Part shown: positions 27,705-36,659 of the stretch, one piece after another
Layout of the letters: each line of letters begins with the position of its first letter
How positions within the stretch are numbered: the first letter of the stretch is position 1
DNA from: an uncultured Lachnospiraceae bacterium
Lineage (GTDB): Bacteria > Bacillota > Clostridia > Lachnospirales > Lachnospiraceae
DNA length: 54,386 bases
Reading direction: 5' to 3'
NCBI GenBank assembly: GCA_950097145.1
Contig: CATNCF010000019.1
Span: 1 to 54,386 of the forward strand
Translations under genes and position numbers: made by a program
The notes under the pieces: generated by a model
Databases searched by the model: none
What the model saw: the letters and a program-made list of their open reading frames with translations, nothing else
Told to the model about the DNA's origin: nothing

Positions 27705-28130
27705 ATGTGGATGAAACAATTGTTTTTGGGATTTATCGGTCTTGCCAGCGGTTTAGCAATTTCGGCGGGCGTGTTCAGCTTTATTATCTCCATTGGGGTG
27801 GTGCCCCGGATTATAGGAAAAAGCCGGACGGCGTTGGATATCATTGCTTATGAAAATATGGTATTGCTGGGAGGGACTTTTGGGAATGTGGTATCGTTGT
27901 TTACACCAGGAATTCCAGGGGGAATCTGGGTGATTATTGTGTTTGGGCTGTCAGCGGGGATTTTTACCGGATGCCTTGCAGTAGCCCTTGCAGAAATTCT
28001 TAATACTTTTCCCATTATGTTCCGCAGGTTCGGCATTAAAGATGGTTTAAGCTGGATTATGCTGTTTATGGCATTGGGAAAAATGGCTGGGGCTCTTTAT
28101 TTCTATGCAAACCACATGCAGAAATTATAG
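27705..28130 (+). CDS. spoVAB: Stage V sporulation protein AB
   Basis: 141 residues, almost all membrane (four helices). 'GLASGLAISAGVFSFIISIG' at the N-terminus and 'RFGIKDGLSWIMLFMALGK' near the end fit SpoVAB. It is the second subunit of the dipicolinate channel locus. Start: ATG 27705 with AAAGGAG; 17 bases before spoVAC. Confidence 0.9.
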   Translation: MWMKQLFLGFIGLASGLAISAGVFSFIISIGVVPRIIGKSRTALDIIAYENMVLLGGTFGNVVSLFTPGIPGGIWVIIVFGLSAGIFTGCLAVALAEILNTFPIMFRRFGIKDGLSWIMLFMALGKMAGALYFYANHMQKL

Positions 28131-28147
28131 GAAAGTGAGGAAAAGAT

Positions 28148-28630
28148 ATGGAACAGCAGCAGACCATGGAACAAAAAGAAAAGAAGAACCAGGAATATAA
28201 TGAATATGTCAAGCAGGTGACTCCCACCCATTCTCTTCCGGCAAATATGGCCAAGGCATTTGTAATAGGAGGAATCATCTGTACAATTGGCCAGTTTATT
28301 TTAAATATGGCTATGAACCAGTTTGGACTGGATAAAGATACTTCTGGAGGCTGGTGCAGCATGATACTGGTATTGTGCAGCGTACTTCTGACTGGACTGA
28401 ACATCTATCCTTCCATCGCAAACTGGGGAGGCGCAGGGGCGCTGGTGCCTATTACAGGATTTGCCAATTCTGTAGCGGCTCCGGCAATCGAGTTCCAAAA
28501 AGAAGGACAGGTATTCGGAATCGGGTGTAAGATCTTTACCATTGCAGGTCCGGTAATCTTATATGGGATTTTTACAAGCTGGGTGCTGGGTCTGATTTAC
28601 TGGATCTTAAAGCTGATGGGAATCTTTTAG
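28148..28630 (+). CDS. spoVAC: Stage V sporulation protein AC
   Basis: 160 residues. Typical start with a charged leader, then 'VTPTHSLPANMAKAFVIGG', 'GGWCSMILVLCSVLLTGL' and 'NWGGAGALVPITGFANSV', the most conserved SpoVAC segment. SpoVAC acts as a mechanosensitive channel for dipicolinate release in Bacillus. It ends in 'MGIF'. spoVAD and spoVAE usually follow but are absent here. Confidence 0.95.
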   Translation: MEQQQTMEQKEKKNQEYNEYVKQVTPTHSLPANMAKAFVIGGIICTIGQFILNMAMNQFGLDKDTSGGWCSMILVLCSVLLTGLNIYPSIANWGGAGALVPITGFANSVAAPAIEFQKEGQVFGIGCKIFTIAGPVILYGIFTSWVLGLIYWILKLMGIF

Positions 28631-28733
28631 GAGGAGGAAGCCAAATGCGAAGCATTTTTGGAATGGCTTCTGACGAATTGGCAGGTGGCGCTTTGCGGCG
28701 CATGCCATTACTATGTGAAAGGATAGACTGCGT

Positions 28734-28931
28734 ATGGATGGAAATGCAGATTACAGTTATGATATGCCTATGGGATTAAGCTTCCAGCTCGGCTTAAACC
28801 AGAAGGCGCTGACCGCTTACGCGAAGCTGGATGATGAAGAGAAACGCCAGGTGGTAGAGGCGGCACGGAATGTCCACTCCAAGTCGGAAATGCGACAGAT
28901 TGTGGAAGGGCTGGAGCGGGATTTCTGCTGA
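28734..28931 (+). CDS. Small conserved-looking protein of unknown function (65 aa)
   Basis: ATG 28734 after GAAAGGA. The sequence has a helical body: 'GLSFQLGLNQKALTAYAKL' then 'EEKRQVVEAARNVHSKSEM', ending '...LERDFC'. The 'M..L..N..A...Y..L..EE...V......VHSK.EM' pattern resembles small ORFs I recall from clostridial genomes with no assigned role. It sits where spoVAD would be expected. A second frame with a strong ribosome site (GAGGAGG, start 28645) overlaps its beginning but encodes only 44 unconvincing residues. Confidence 0.6.
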   Translation: MDGNADYSYDMPMGLSFQLGLNQKALTAYAKLDDEEKRQVVEAARNVHSKSEMRQIVEGLERDFC

Positions 28932-28949
28932 CGCCGCGCCAGTGATTGA

Positions 28950-28988
28950 CCCAGGGAAATCTGTTTTGCAGATATCCTTGGGTTTTTT
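28950..28988 (+). terminator. Terminator of the spoVA operon
   Basis: CCCAGGGA-AATCTG pairs with CAGAT-ATCCTTGGG around TTTTG, followed by TTTTTT. It closes the operon 19 bases after the last small gene. Confidence 0.85.
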
Positions 28989-29085
28989 AGTTAGATTGGG
29001 AAATATGGAAGCTTAACCATGGGAAGTTTTCTTAAAATGTGATATAATATCAATGGAATAATCTGGTAATTAATATACAACCGGA

Positions 29086-29310
29086 TTGAAAAATAAGGTA
29101 AAATGGAAGAAAGATTTCTTTTTTGAAAAAATTGTAACAGATTTGTTAGAGAAAATGGGATATGGAAAAGGTTCGGTAACTTCTGCCTCAAATGACAGGG
29201 GGATAGACGGAATGATTAGAACCGATCCTTTAGGATTTAATCCCATATTAATCCAGGCAAAAAGATATGCGCTGGAACGGTTTTTAATGGCAGGACGTTT
29301 GGACAGGTAA
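29086..29310 (+). pseudogene. Mrr-type restriction endonuclease domain fragment
   Basis: 74 residues of a PD-(D/E)XK nuclease of the Mrr_cat kind: 'FFFEKIVTDLLEKMGYGKG', then 'ASNDRGIDGMIRTDPLG' (catalytic Asp) and 'LIQAKRY' (QxK). The Mrr N-terminal winged-helix domain and all sequence after the QxK strand are missing. The start would be TTG without a clear ribosome site. It stops in a frame that conflicts with the next segment. It is a remnant that has been fused to, or has lost DNA beside, the nuclease-NACHT gene. Confidence 0.65.
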
Positions 29311-31417
29311 AATATAAATATCCTTTGAGCAAAGCGGATGATTACCAGTGGCTCGCAAAAGAGATTGCCGGCAAGCTGAAACGTTTCCGGGAACAAGAAC
29401 CAGAATATATTACTCCGGATAATTATCTGTTTTACACCAATGTTGTCTTAACGCCAGCCAAAGGAACAGGGGTAAAAGATAAAATTAATGCATTCGTGGA
29501 AGCTAATAATGACATAATCAAACACTTTTATGTAAAAGGTTATGATGAAATATGCGCAATGCTTGACAATAACCGGGATGTGGCGGCATGTTACGCGGCA
29601 TTAATTACCTCGGGCGATGTGCTGGTGAAGCTGCTGGCGGGAGGCAATCCGGATAACTCCAAATGGATGAAAAAATATTTGTACTGTGAATTTGAAGAAG
29701 AAATGTATACCCGTATGGAACAGGCCGGATCTGCTACAGAAAAGAAGATATCTATAGAACAGGTATGCGTGGATATCAATGTGCAGGACAGGGAGCAGGG
29801 AAAAACGATAAAATTTGCAGAGTATGTGTTTTCCTTGGGGAACCAGACGCTTGGTTATCAAAAGAAAACCAGTCAACCAGAGCTGGAGCGGGAGGAGAAC
29901 TTTGTTCTTATCGGAGGCCCTGGAAACGGGAAAAGCACGATCTGCCAGTTTATTGCGCAGATTTACCGGGCGAATTATCTGCGGGCAATGGAATACCGCG
30001 CGCAGGATCTGCAGGAATTTTTGGAAGGGATAGAGCAAAATTACGAATATGTAATCAAACATAACAGAATTCCGTTTAAAGTTGTGCTGCACGACTACGC
30101 GGCTTGGATTAATCGCAAAAAGCAGGAGGAAAATGTTTCTGTCCTGCACTATATCAGAGACAGGATCCGCAAAATTCAGGGAGATGATATTCCGCTGGAA
30201 ACGCTGCGTGGGCTTTTGCAAAATCTGGCATGGACATTTTTCTTTGACGGTCTGGATGAAGTGCCGGAATCCTCTAACCGCAAAGAAGTGCTCAAACAGA
30301 TACATATATTTATTTCCGTGGAGCTGAAAGAGGCGGAATGCGACTGCATGATTATCACAACCACCAGAGCGCAGGGCTATAATAATGATTTTGATGAAGA
30401 AAGATATAAACATTTGGAGGTGTCGGAATTTTTCAGAGAGGACTGCAGCGCTTATATTCGAAAGCACTTTCAGGTTATGGAGGAACAGACAGAGCAGAGA
30501 AAAGAATATATCCGTATTATGATGGAAGCTTTGGACGATGAAATTACGGGAAGGCTTATGAAAACTCCGCTTCAGGCAACAATTATTGTTATATTGGTGA
30601 AAAGCGAGGGAAAGCCGTCGCATGAGCGTTACTCTCTGTTCCGCCAGTATTACGAAACGGTCATAAGGAGAGAGAAGCAGAAGGAGATTATAGCAACGCT
30701 CAACGACCATACAGACTGGCTGCAAGAACTGCATCATCTCCTGGGTTATCGCCTGCAGTGTGAATCGGAGAAAGAAAATAATGCTTCCGCAGAAGTTGAC
30801 AGGGAAAAATTAGAAGCAGACATTGAAACATATCTGGAGGAAAATTGGGATGAATTTTATGGTTCCGCATGTGATTTGGCGGAGAAAAAACAGGAGTTTC
30901 TGCTTATTATTACGCAAAGAATCTGTTTTTTATGAGAAAATCGCGAGGGATATTACAGTTTCCAGCTTCGTTCCATCCAGGAATATTTTGCGGGAACTTA
31001 TCTGGTAAAAGACAAAAGCGATACTGACGCTATGAATGGCGTCCGCAGGATTGTATACAGTTCTTATTGGAGGAATGTACTGCTGTTTGCCCTGGGTTAC
31101 ATAGAACTGGAAAGAAAAAGCCTGGAGCCTGATATCGGCCTCTTATGTGAAGAAATGAACGGGAAGGACAATATCATGCCAGAGGATTATACCTCAGAAA
31201 ATCTGTGCTTGTTCGGTTCCTGGCTGGCAATTGATATTCTTGTGGAAAATATTTTTCGGGGAAAACAGCAGGAAAAGTATATTGCGCTGGCGTCAAGGGT
31301 AATGGGGTTTATGGACTATACGGCTTATAATGCGTTCAATTTGATTTCTGGAGTTCAAAAAGACAAACTGCTGCGTTATGTAAGAGAATATTACTGTAAA
31401 AGAGAGGAAGACTGGGA
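29286..31417 (+). pseudogene. Nuclease-NACHT (STAND NTPase) defence protein, decayed and truncated
   Basis: The frame begins with 'RTFGQVKYKYPLSKADD', a second QxK nuclease strand, then 'YLFYTNVVLTPAKGTGVKD' typical of the nuclease-like N-domain in bacterial NACHT proteins. NTPase domain: Walker A 'LIGGPGNGKSTICQF' (29905-29950) and Walker B 'WTFFFDGLDEVPES' (30230-30275), followed by 'IITTTRAQGY'. Two frame changes (about 30910 and 30945) interrupt the sequence before 'SFQLRSIQEYFAGTYLV', the winged-helix end of the NACHT region, which continues to about 31417. There the C-terminal sensor is cut off by an IS91-type fragment. Such proteins sense phage and trigger nuclease action; this copy is not expected to work. 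Confidence 0.75.
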
Positions 31418-31615
31418 AAATTGGTTTATGCAAACCAGAAGCTTCTGTATTCGCTGCTTCACAGATGCTCCTCTGAGACACTTTTAGAATTAGCTTCTAA
31501 TCCAAAGTATCTCGGAGCAATACCCGGTATTATTCAGGTTCTTCATACATGGGGCCAGAAATTAAACTTCGCTGGTATCTACAACCATATACACGCCTTC
31601 CCGTGTCCGTTGTAA
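31418..31615 (+). pseudogene. IS91-type (Y2) transposase fragment
   Basis: The frame reads 'YANQKLLYSLLHRCSSETLL' and then 'PKYLGAIPGIIQVLHTWGQ', close to the middle of IS91/IS801-family transposases, followed by a damaged form of the metal-binding 'HPHIH' motif (here 'NHIH', with a few extra residues before it). Neither start nor tyrosine motif remains. It joins the NACHT gene exactly where that gene's frame ends. Confidence 0.65.
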
Positions 31616-31771
31616 CTGGTGATCTATCCGTATCTGTCTGTTTTTATGTCGATATCGTGCGCCAGTCCGCAGAACTCTGCTTTTGTCATCTATATCATTC
31701 TATCTGGTTTATTTCCGCGAGCAATGAGCCAAGCAGCCGCGCTCGCGCGGATATGTGGCGAATGTCGCGAG

Positions 31772-31808
31772 GGTCAAATACCCCGTAGCTTGCTGCGGGG
31801 TATTTGAC
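31772..31808. terminator. Bidirectional terminator
   Basis: Perfect 13-bp stem GTCAAATACCCCG (31772-31784) / CGGGGTATTTGAC (31796-31808). It would end the minus-strand transporter operon (which stops at 31819) and any plus-strand read-through. Confidence 0.75.
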
Positions 31809-31818
31809 TACAATAACT

Positions 31819-33395
31819 TTAAAATGTTTTCCGGATTTTCTCCACATCCAGCATCTCAAGATCCCCCGCCAGTTCTGTCAACTCTGCCTCCAGACAAAAC
31901 AAATCTACTGCTGTAGCAAAAAAATCCAGTATTACATTTATGGCAACTGCAATCGCAATGGCCTGGGCAGGGATCTCAAGCTGTAAAAGCAGAATCGTAT
32001 AGCAGGCGAGAGCGCCTCCGGGAATGGGCGGTGTAGCCACAGCCAGTACGACCGCAATAATCAGCGCTGTAATCAGCCATACCGGGGATATCTTCACCCC
32101 ATAAATCTCCGCCATGCAAATTCCCATTACAAAATATAAAATAGAAAATCCCGGCATGAATACCACCTGACCAAGAGGAACACCGATATTTACAATTTTT
32201 TATCAATCCCCAGCTGTTCCTCGCACACGTTCCTGTTTTCCAAAAATGCGGCGGCAGAAGAAGCTGTTGTCAGACCGATCATAAAAACCGGAAAAACTTT
32301 CTTCAGGAAGACTGCCATAGAAACTTTTTTACGAATGCATACAAGACCTGTATAAACCGCCATAAGAAAGACATCCCCAAGCAGCATAACCGGCAGCACT
32401 TTATAGGCTTTCAGCAGTACAGAAAAGTTTTTACCAAGAATCATATTGAAAAGACTGCCAAAAATGAAAACGGGGACAAAAGCGCTGATATTTTCCATGA
32501 TTAGTAATATAATGGCATTTGCCTGTTCTAAAAGTAGCGAAACAATCGCGGCCCTGTTCCCCAGAATCAGCATTGCCATCCCTGCAAGGACAGCAAGAAA
32601 AATAATCTGTAAAGGATTTCCCTCCAAAAAAGGAGTAAAAAAATTGTCCGGTACAATTCCAAGAACCATTTCCAGAAGTTCCGAAAGCCGAAAGGAACTG
32701 CCGCCGCTGCCTGCAAGAGGAAAGAAAGGCAGGATGGCAATGCCGAATACTGTCGTAAAAATCAGCGTCATCCATAAAAACCTGCCGATCATCCGCTTTC
32801 CGACTTTTCCCAGCGTTGCAATATCCCCGATATTATAAATACCGCCTGCCACCGATAAAAATATCAGGTGACCTGCAACAGCGCTCAACAGCCCCATAAA
32901 TGTGTCAAAAACAGGCGTAATCATTTCCTCTGAAAGAAAATTAACAGTTTTTTCCGGTAGAAAACTGCTTACCATACCGCAAAAAAGAGCCATCGCCACT
33001 GCTGCCAGCAGTGATACGGCAGGAGATAATTTTTTCTTTTTTAATGTAAAGGTAAGGTAATTGAATCCGTTTTTAAACTGCCATGTGGGAATTTCTCCCA
33101 TACCTGAAAGGATGCTTTTTAGGATAGCGCTTTCTTCGCCGCCATCCGTATGAACCACATCGTTTCTTTCTCCCGGAATAGAAAAATTGGCATACAGACG
33201 TTTTATCCGCTTTCTGCACTGAAATTGAAAAGTCCCCTTTGTGCCAAAAGCATCCTGATAGTTCAGCAGTATCTCTTCCACAGCCAGTCATGTGCGGAGA
33301 ATATCCCTTTTTTCCCCATTGGCGCGTTCACAAAATGTCTCTACTTCATGACACGCCGCATCTATATCATGATTTGTCAGGGTGTAATCTTGCAT
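31819..33395 (-). pseudogene. GHKL-like domain / SDF (glutamate-symporter-like) transporter, second copy, decayed
   Basis: Paralogue of the intact gene at 33911-35494. Start: ATG 33395 (AGGAG upstream), 35 codons, then an in-frame TGA (33288-33290) exactly where the paralogue has Arg ('ILRT*LAVEEILLNYQDAFG' against 'IIQIRLAVEETLLKYQEAFG'). The frame then runs through the transporter to 'LGIDKKL' and stops. In the +1 frame it continues 'NIGVPLGQVVFMPGFSIL' to the end. The second break is at a run of six A (about 32202-32207); seven would restore the frame. The 'GMVSSFLPEKTVNFL' start of the membrane part and 'TTASSAAAF' (HP1) are retained. Both lesions are single-base changes. Confidence 0.85.
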
Positions 33396-33396
33396 T

Positions 33397-33918
33397 TTAA
33401 ACTCCTAAAAGATGAAATCCGTTCATGCGGTACTGTCTAATCTTGTCTTTCATCTCTTCTGTTCTTCTCTTATTGATATCCTGCTTTTCATAAATATCGT
33501 CCAGCAGTAGATCGATATTTTTCTGCATCAGCATATTGGTATGTACCATATTCTGCATGATATCAATTGCATTTCTGGGATTTCTTCTGATAAATTCTTC
33601 CAGAGAATCCTTTGTAATGCGCATCAGACACACATCCCCATAGGCAACAACCGTATAAATACTTGGCTGGCTGGAAAACACATTGGTTTCGCCAAAACAC
33701 TTGGACTTGGAATAAATCCCAATCAAGTGTTCCTCCTTTTCCCCATACCGGATATAAACTGCTACAGAACCGGATATAATTTTGTACATTTCCTCATAAG
33801 TTCCGCCTTCTTTCAAAATAATATCGTCCGCATGAAATTCCAGCATTGATGCATTTTCCATTTTTCTTCTTCCCTTTCTTCTGCTGACAGTTTGGGTTCT
33901 TTCAGCTATTTCATACAT
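33397..33918 (-). CDS. Cyclic-nucleotide-binding-domain-like protein
   Basis: 173 residues, no DNA-binding domain. A cNMP-binding beta-roll (about 25-120 from the first ATG): 'FHADDIILKEGGTYEEMYKI', 'SGSVAVYIRYG', then 'KCFGETNVFSSQPSIYTVVA', where the phosphate-binding cassette normally reads 'GE....P.RAA/STV'. The Arg that contacts the cyclic phosphate is missing, so it may not bind cAMP. The C-terminus is a charged helix. Start is either ATG 33918, overlapping the transporter stop, or ATG 33861 with GAAAGGGAAG upstream; I cannot decide. It is in an operon between two GHKL-SDF transporter genes, so a regulatory subunit is plausible. Confidence 0.8.
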   Translation of the reverse strand: MYEIAERTQTVSRRKGRRKMENASMLEFHADDIILKEGGTYEEMYKIISGSVAVYIRYGEKEEHLIGIYSKSKCFGETNVFSSQPSIYTVVAYGDVCLMRITKDSLEEFIRRNPRNAIDIMQNMVHTNMLMQKNIDLLLDDIYEKQDINKRRTEEMKDKIRQYRMNGFHLLGV

Positions 33919-35494
33919 TTTTCTTCTCTCTCAGTTTTCTCACATCCAGCATATCAAGACCGGCAGCCAGTTCCACAAGTTCCGCCTGCAGACAGAACAA
34001 GTTCACCGCTGTAGTAATAAATTCCAGTATTACATTGAGAGCAATCGTGACCGCTACAGCCTCCGTGGGAATCTTAAGCTGGACAAACAAAATCGTATAA
34101 CAGGTCAGTGCACCGCCGGGAATAGGAGGCGCCGCCACCGCAAGCACAATAGCAATGAGACCGGCCGTAGCCAGCCACGCCGGAGAAACCGTCACGCCAT
34201 AGACTTCAGCCATACAAAATCCCACCGCTAGAAACATAACGGAAACCCCCGGCATAAAGATAACCTGCCCTAAAGGGATACCAAAATTAACGATCCTTCT
34301 GTCAATCCCAAGGTCTTTTTCACAGCACTCCAAATTCACCCCAAATGCGGCAGAAGAAGATGCCGTAGTTAATGCAATCAGAAAGGTAGGCGTCATCTTT
34401 TTCAGTAATACCCTAAGCTGCACCTTCCTCCTTGTGCATACTAGCACAAGATACAATGCCAGAAGGACAGCATCTCCCATAAGCATTACCAGAACCACTT
34501 TATATGCAGGTAGAAATACCGAAAAGTTGTTACCCAGTATCATATTTAAAATACTGCCGAACACAAACACGGGAACAAAAGAACTGACTGCTTCCATAAT
34601 AAGCTGTATAATATAATTGGACTGTTCCACAAAGGCCGCGGCAATCGTAGCTTTGTTTCCCAGAATCAGCATTGCGATTCCGATTAAAACTGCCACAAAA
34701 ATAATCTGCATAGGATTCCCTTCTGTAAAGGGCGTAAAAAAGTTGCCTGGTACAATATCCAGAACCATTTGAAACAATTCAGAAAAATCAAACTTTCCCC
34801 CGTCTCCGGTTTTAAGGGAAAAAAACGGCATGGCCGCCACACATACGGGCAGTGTCAGAAGAATCGTCATCAGCATAAAGCGTCCAACCATCCTCTTTCC
34901 GATTCTGCCCATAGCCGCCATATCCCCAATACTGTATATTCCCCATACAATTGAAAGAAACACCATAGGACCTGCAATGGCTGATAAAAGTCCCATAAAA
35001 CGGTTAAATACCGGGCTGATAAGCTCATTTGCAAGAAAAGTCCTGACACTCTCTGGAAGGAAACTACACACACCGCCGCACAAAAAAGCCAGTATTACGG
35101 ACAGCGCCAGTGAAGCCATCTGAGAACGTTTCTTCTTTTTGGGAGTAAATAAAATAAGATTTTCTCCATTTTTGTACTGCCACGCGGGTGCAACCCCCAT
35201 ATTGGCAAGCAGTCCCCGCAGTACCTGGCTCTGTTCTTCCTCCCCTGTATCAAAGGGATCAAGTCTTTCCCCTGGCAGGAAAAGTTCCAGACGGATACGA
35301 TTAAGACGTTTGATATATTTTTGTGCAAATACTGCCTCCACACCGAAAGCCTCCTGGTACTTTAACAGCGTTTCTTCCACTGCAAGCCGGATTTGGATAA
35401 TATTTCTGGCATCAACACCCCATTCTCCAAATGTCTTTTCTGCAAGACTGCTTGCCTGTGCAATATTTTCATTATTTAATTTCATCTTTTCCAT
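33911..35494 (-). CDS. SDF-family (dicarboxylate/amino acid symporter-like) transporter with N-terminal GHKL-like domain
   Basis: 527 residues. Residues 1-122 resemble an anti-sigma-type HATPase_c_2 domain: N-box-like 'IRLAVEETLLKYQEAFG' and a C-terminal strand-helix 'LANMGVAPAWQYKNGENLIL', but the N-box Asn is Lys and there is no DxGxG box. From about 127 it is an SDF (DAACS) transporter: about eight helices, HP1 serine motif 'TTASSSAAFG' and HP2 'PPIPGGALTCY'. The cation-binding NMDG motif is replaced by FMPG ('IPLGQVIFMPGVSV'). Start: ATG 35494 (weak ribosome site; a second ATG three codons on). I know of no described transporter with this fusion. The transporter fold is certain; substrate and direction are not. 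Confidence 0.88.
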   Translation of the reverse strand: MEKMKLNNENIAQASSLAEKTFGEWGVDARNIIQIRLAVEETLLKYQEAFGVEAVFAQKYIKRLNRIRLELFLPGERLDPFDTGEEEQSQVLRGLLANMGVAPAWQYKNGENLILFTPKKKKRSQMASLALSVILAFLCGGVCSFLPESVRTFLANELISPVFNRFMGLLSAIAGPMVFLSIVWGIYSIGDMAAMGRIGKRMVGRFMLMTILLTLPVCVAAMPFFSLKTGDGGKFDFSELFQMVLDIVPGNFFTPFTEGNPMQIIFVAVLIGIAMLILGNKATIAAAFVEQSNYIIQLIMEAVSSFVPVFVFGSILNMILGNNFSVFLPAYKVVLVMLMGDAVLLALYLVLVCTRRKVQLRVLLKKMTPTFLIALTTASSSAAFGVNLECCEKDLGIDRRIVNFGIPLGQVIFMPGVSVMFLAVGFCMAEVYGVTVSPAWLATAGLIAIVLAVAAPPIPGGALTCYTILFVQLKIPTEAVAVTIALNVILEFITTAVNLFCLQAELVELAAGLDMLDVRKLREKKNV

Positions 35495-35517
35495 AATTTT
35501 TTCTTTTATTTTTTAAT

Positions 35518-36615
35518 CTATATATTTATAATAAATTGATTCATTCCATCCGCAAACTTATGCTCCATCTCTTTGGACATTCCTTTTATCATCCTGCCGG
35601 ATAAATCTTCTTCGTCCCCAAAAGGATGAAAGGAAGGTCCATGATAGGAAAATCGCATCTGCGCCAGATTGTCCCTCTCGCTGTATTCCACATCCAGAGA
35701 AATATCCCTTTCCTCCGCTTCCCCTGCCGCAGGCAGAAGTTTTTGCATCAGCGCTTCCTCCACAACAAGCTGCATGGCGTAAATCTGTCTCTGCGAAAAC
35801 TGCTGCTTACGTCCGAACTCCTCAAGACGTGTCATAAAGGCCGGAAAATCAAAGTCACGTGAGATTTTTTCCACATGGAGCACCTTAAGCTGCCGGATAA
35901 ATATCCGGGTTCTCTCCCTCTTTGGACGCTCAAAAATCTGTTCCGGCGTTCCGTCCTCATAGATTTCGCCCTGATCCATATAAAATATCCTGGTGGATAC
36001 ATCCCGGGCAAACTTCATTTCATGCGTCACGATCATCATGGTCATTCCCTGCCCTGCCAGCCCGCGGATCACCGAAAGAACTTCCCCCACCATAGTGGGA
36101 TCCAGGGCGGAAGTCGGCTCGTCAAAAAGAATAATTTCCGGCTCCATGGCCACCGTCCTTGCAATAGCCGCACGCTGCTTCTGTCCCCCCGAAAGTTCAT
36201 CCGGATAAGAAAAAGCCTTGTCTGCAAGCCCTATGTTACGCAGCAGTTCCATCCCTCTGTCATAAGCCTCCTGCCGGCTTCTGCCAAGAAGATCGACCTG
36301 CCCCATCATGATATTTTCTATAATGGTCTTGTGTGCAAACAGGTTGAAGGACTGAAATACCATTCCCATCTTCTGCCTCACCAGATTTACCTTACATTTC
36401 TTGTCCGTTGTTACCACACCGTCTACCACAATCTCGCCTTTTGTAGGTGTCTCCAGAAGATTAATACATCGAAGCAGGGTTGACTTTCCTGTGCCTGACG
36501 GGCCTATAATGGAAATCACCTCTCCTTTTTTTATCTCCACGCTTACATCCTTCAAAGGGGTTACGTTTAAATATTCCTTACACAGATGCCGGATAGATAT
36601 TATGCTCGTATTCAT
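35518..36615 (-). CDS. glnQ: Amino-acid ABC transporter ATPase with C-terminal GHKL-like domain
   Basis: 365 residues. Residues 5-245 are a GlnQ/HisP-type polar amino acid ATPase: Walker A 'GPSGTGKSTLLRC', Q-loop 'GMVFQSFNLFAHK', signature 'LSGGQKQRAAIA', Walker B 'ILFDEPTSALDP', H-loop 'IVTHEMKFA'. The usual protein ends near 245. Here 110 more residues follow: 'RQIYAMQLVVEEALMQKLLP' (N-box-like) and 'LSGRMIKGMSKEMEHKFADG' (G2 and last-strand-like), matching the GHKL fold of SpoIIAB-type kinases without the invariant residues. Start taken at ATG 36615 (GGGGGAA upstream); ATG 36669, overlapping the permease stop, is the alternative. It works with the upstream SBP-permease. Confidence 0.88.
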   Translation of the reverse strand: MNTSIISIRHLCKEYLNVTPLKDVSVEIKKGEVISIIGPSGTGKSTLLRCINLLETPTKGEIVVDGVVTTDKKCKVNLVRQKMGMVFQSFNLFAHKTIIENIMMGQVDLLGRSRQEAYDRGMELLRNIGLADKAFSYPDELSGGQKQRAAIARTVAMEPEIILFDEPTSALDPTMVGEVLSVIRGLAGQGMTMMIVTHEMKFARDVSTRIFYMDQGEIYEDGTPEQIFERPKRERTRIFIRQLKVLHVEKISRDFDFPAFMTRLEEFGRKQQFSQRQIYAMQLVVEEALMQKLLPAAGEAEERDISLDVEYSERDNLAQMRFSYHGPSFHPFGDEEDLSGRMIKGMSKEMEHKFADGMNQFIINI

Positions 36616-36659
36616 ACTTCCCCCGGCACAAACGTCCCGGGTTTCATGCTTTTCTGTCA

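Noticed and set aside
28645..28779. 44-aa ORF with strong ribosome site after spoVAC
   Set aside because: Its sequence shows no coding character and overlaps a better frame; kept only as a note.
29086..29310. Functional Mrr restriction enzyme
   Set aside because: Only a fragment up to the QxK strand, with no DNA-binding domain.
32199..32215. Programmed frameshift at the A run of the second SDF copy
   Set aside because: The intact paralogue needs no shift, and an in-frame TGA further upstream would already stop translation.
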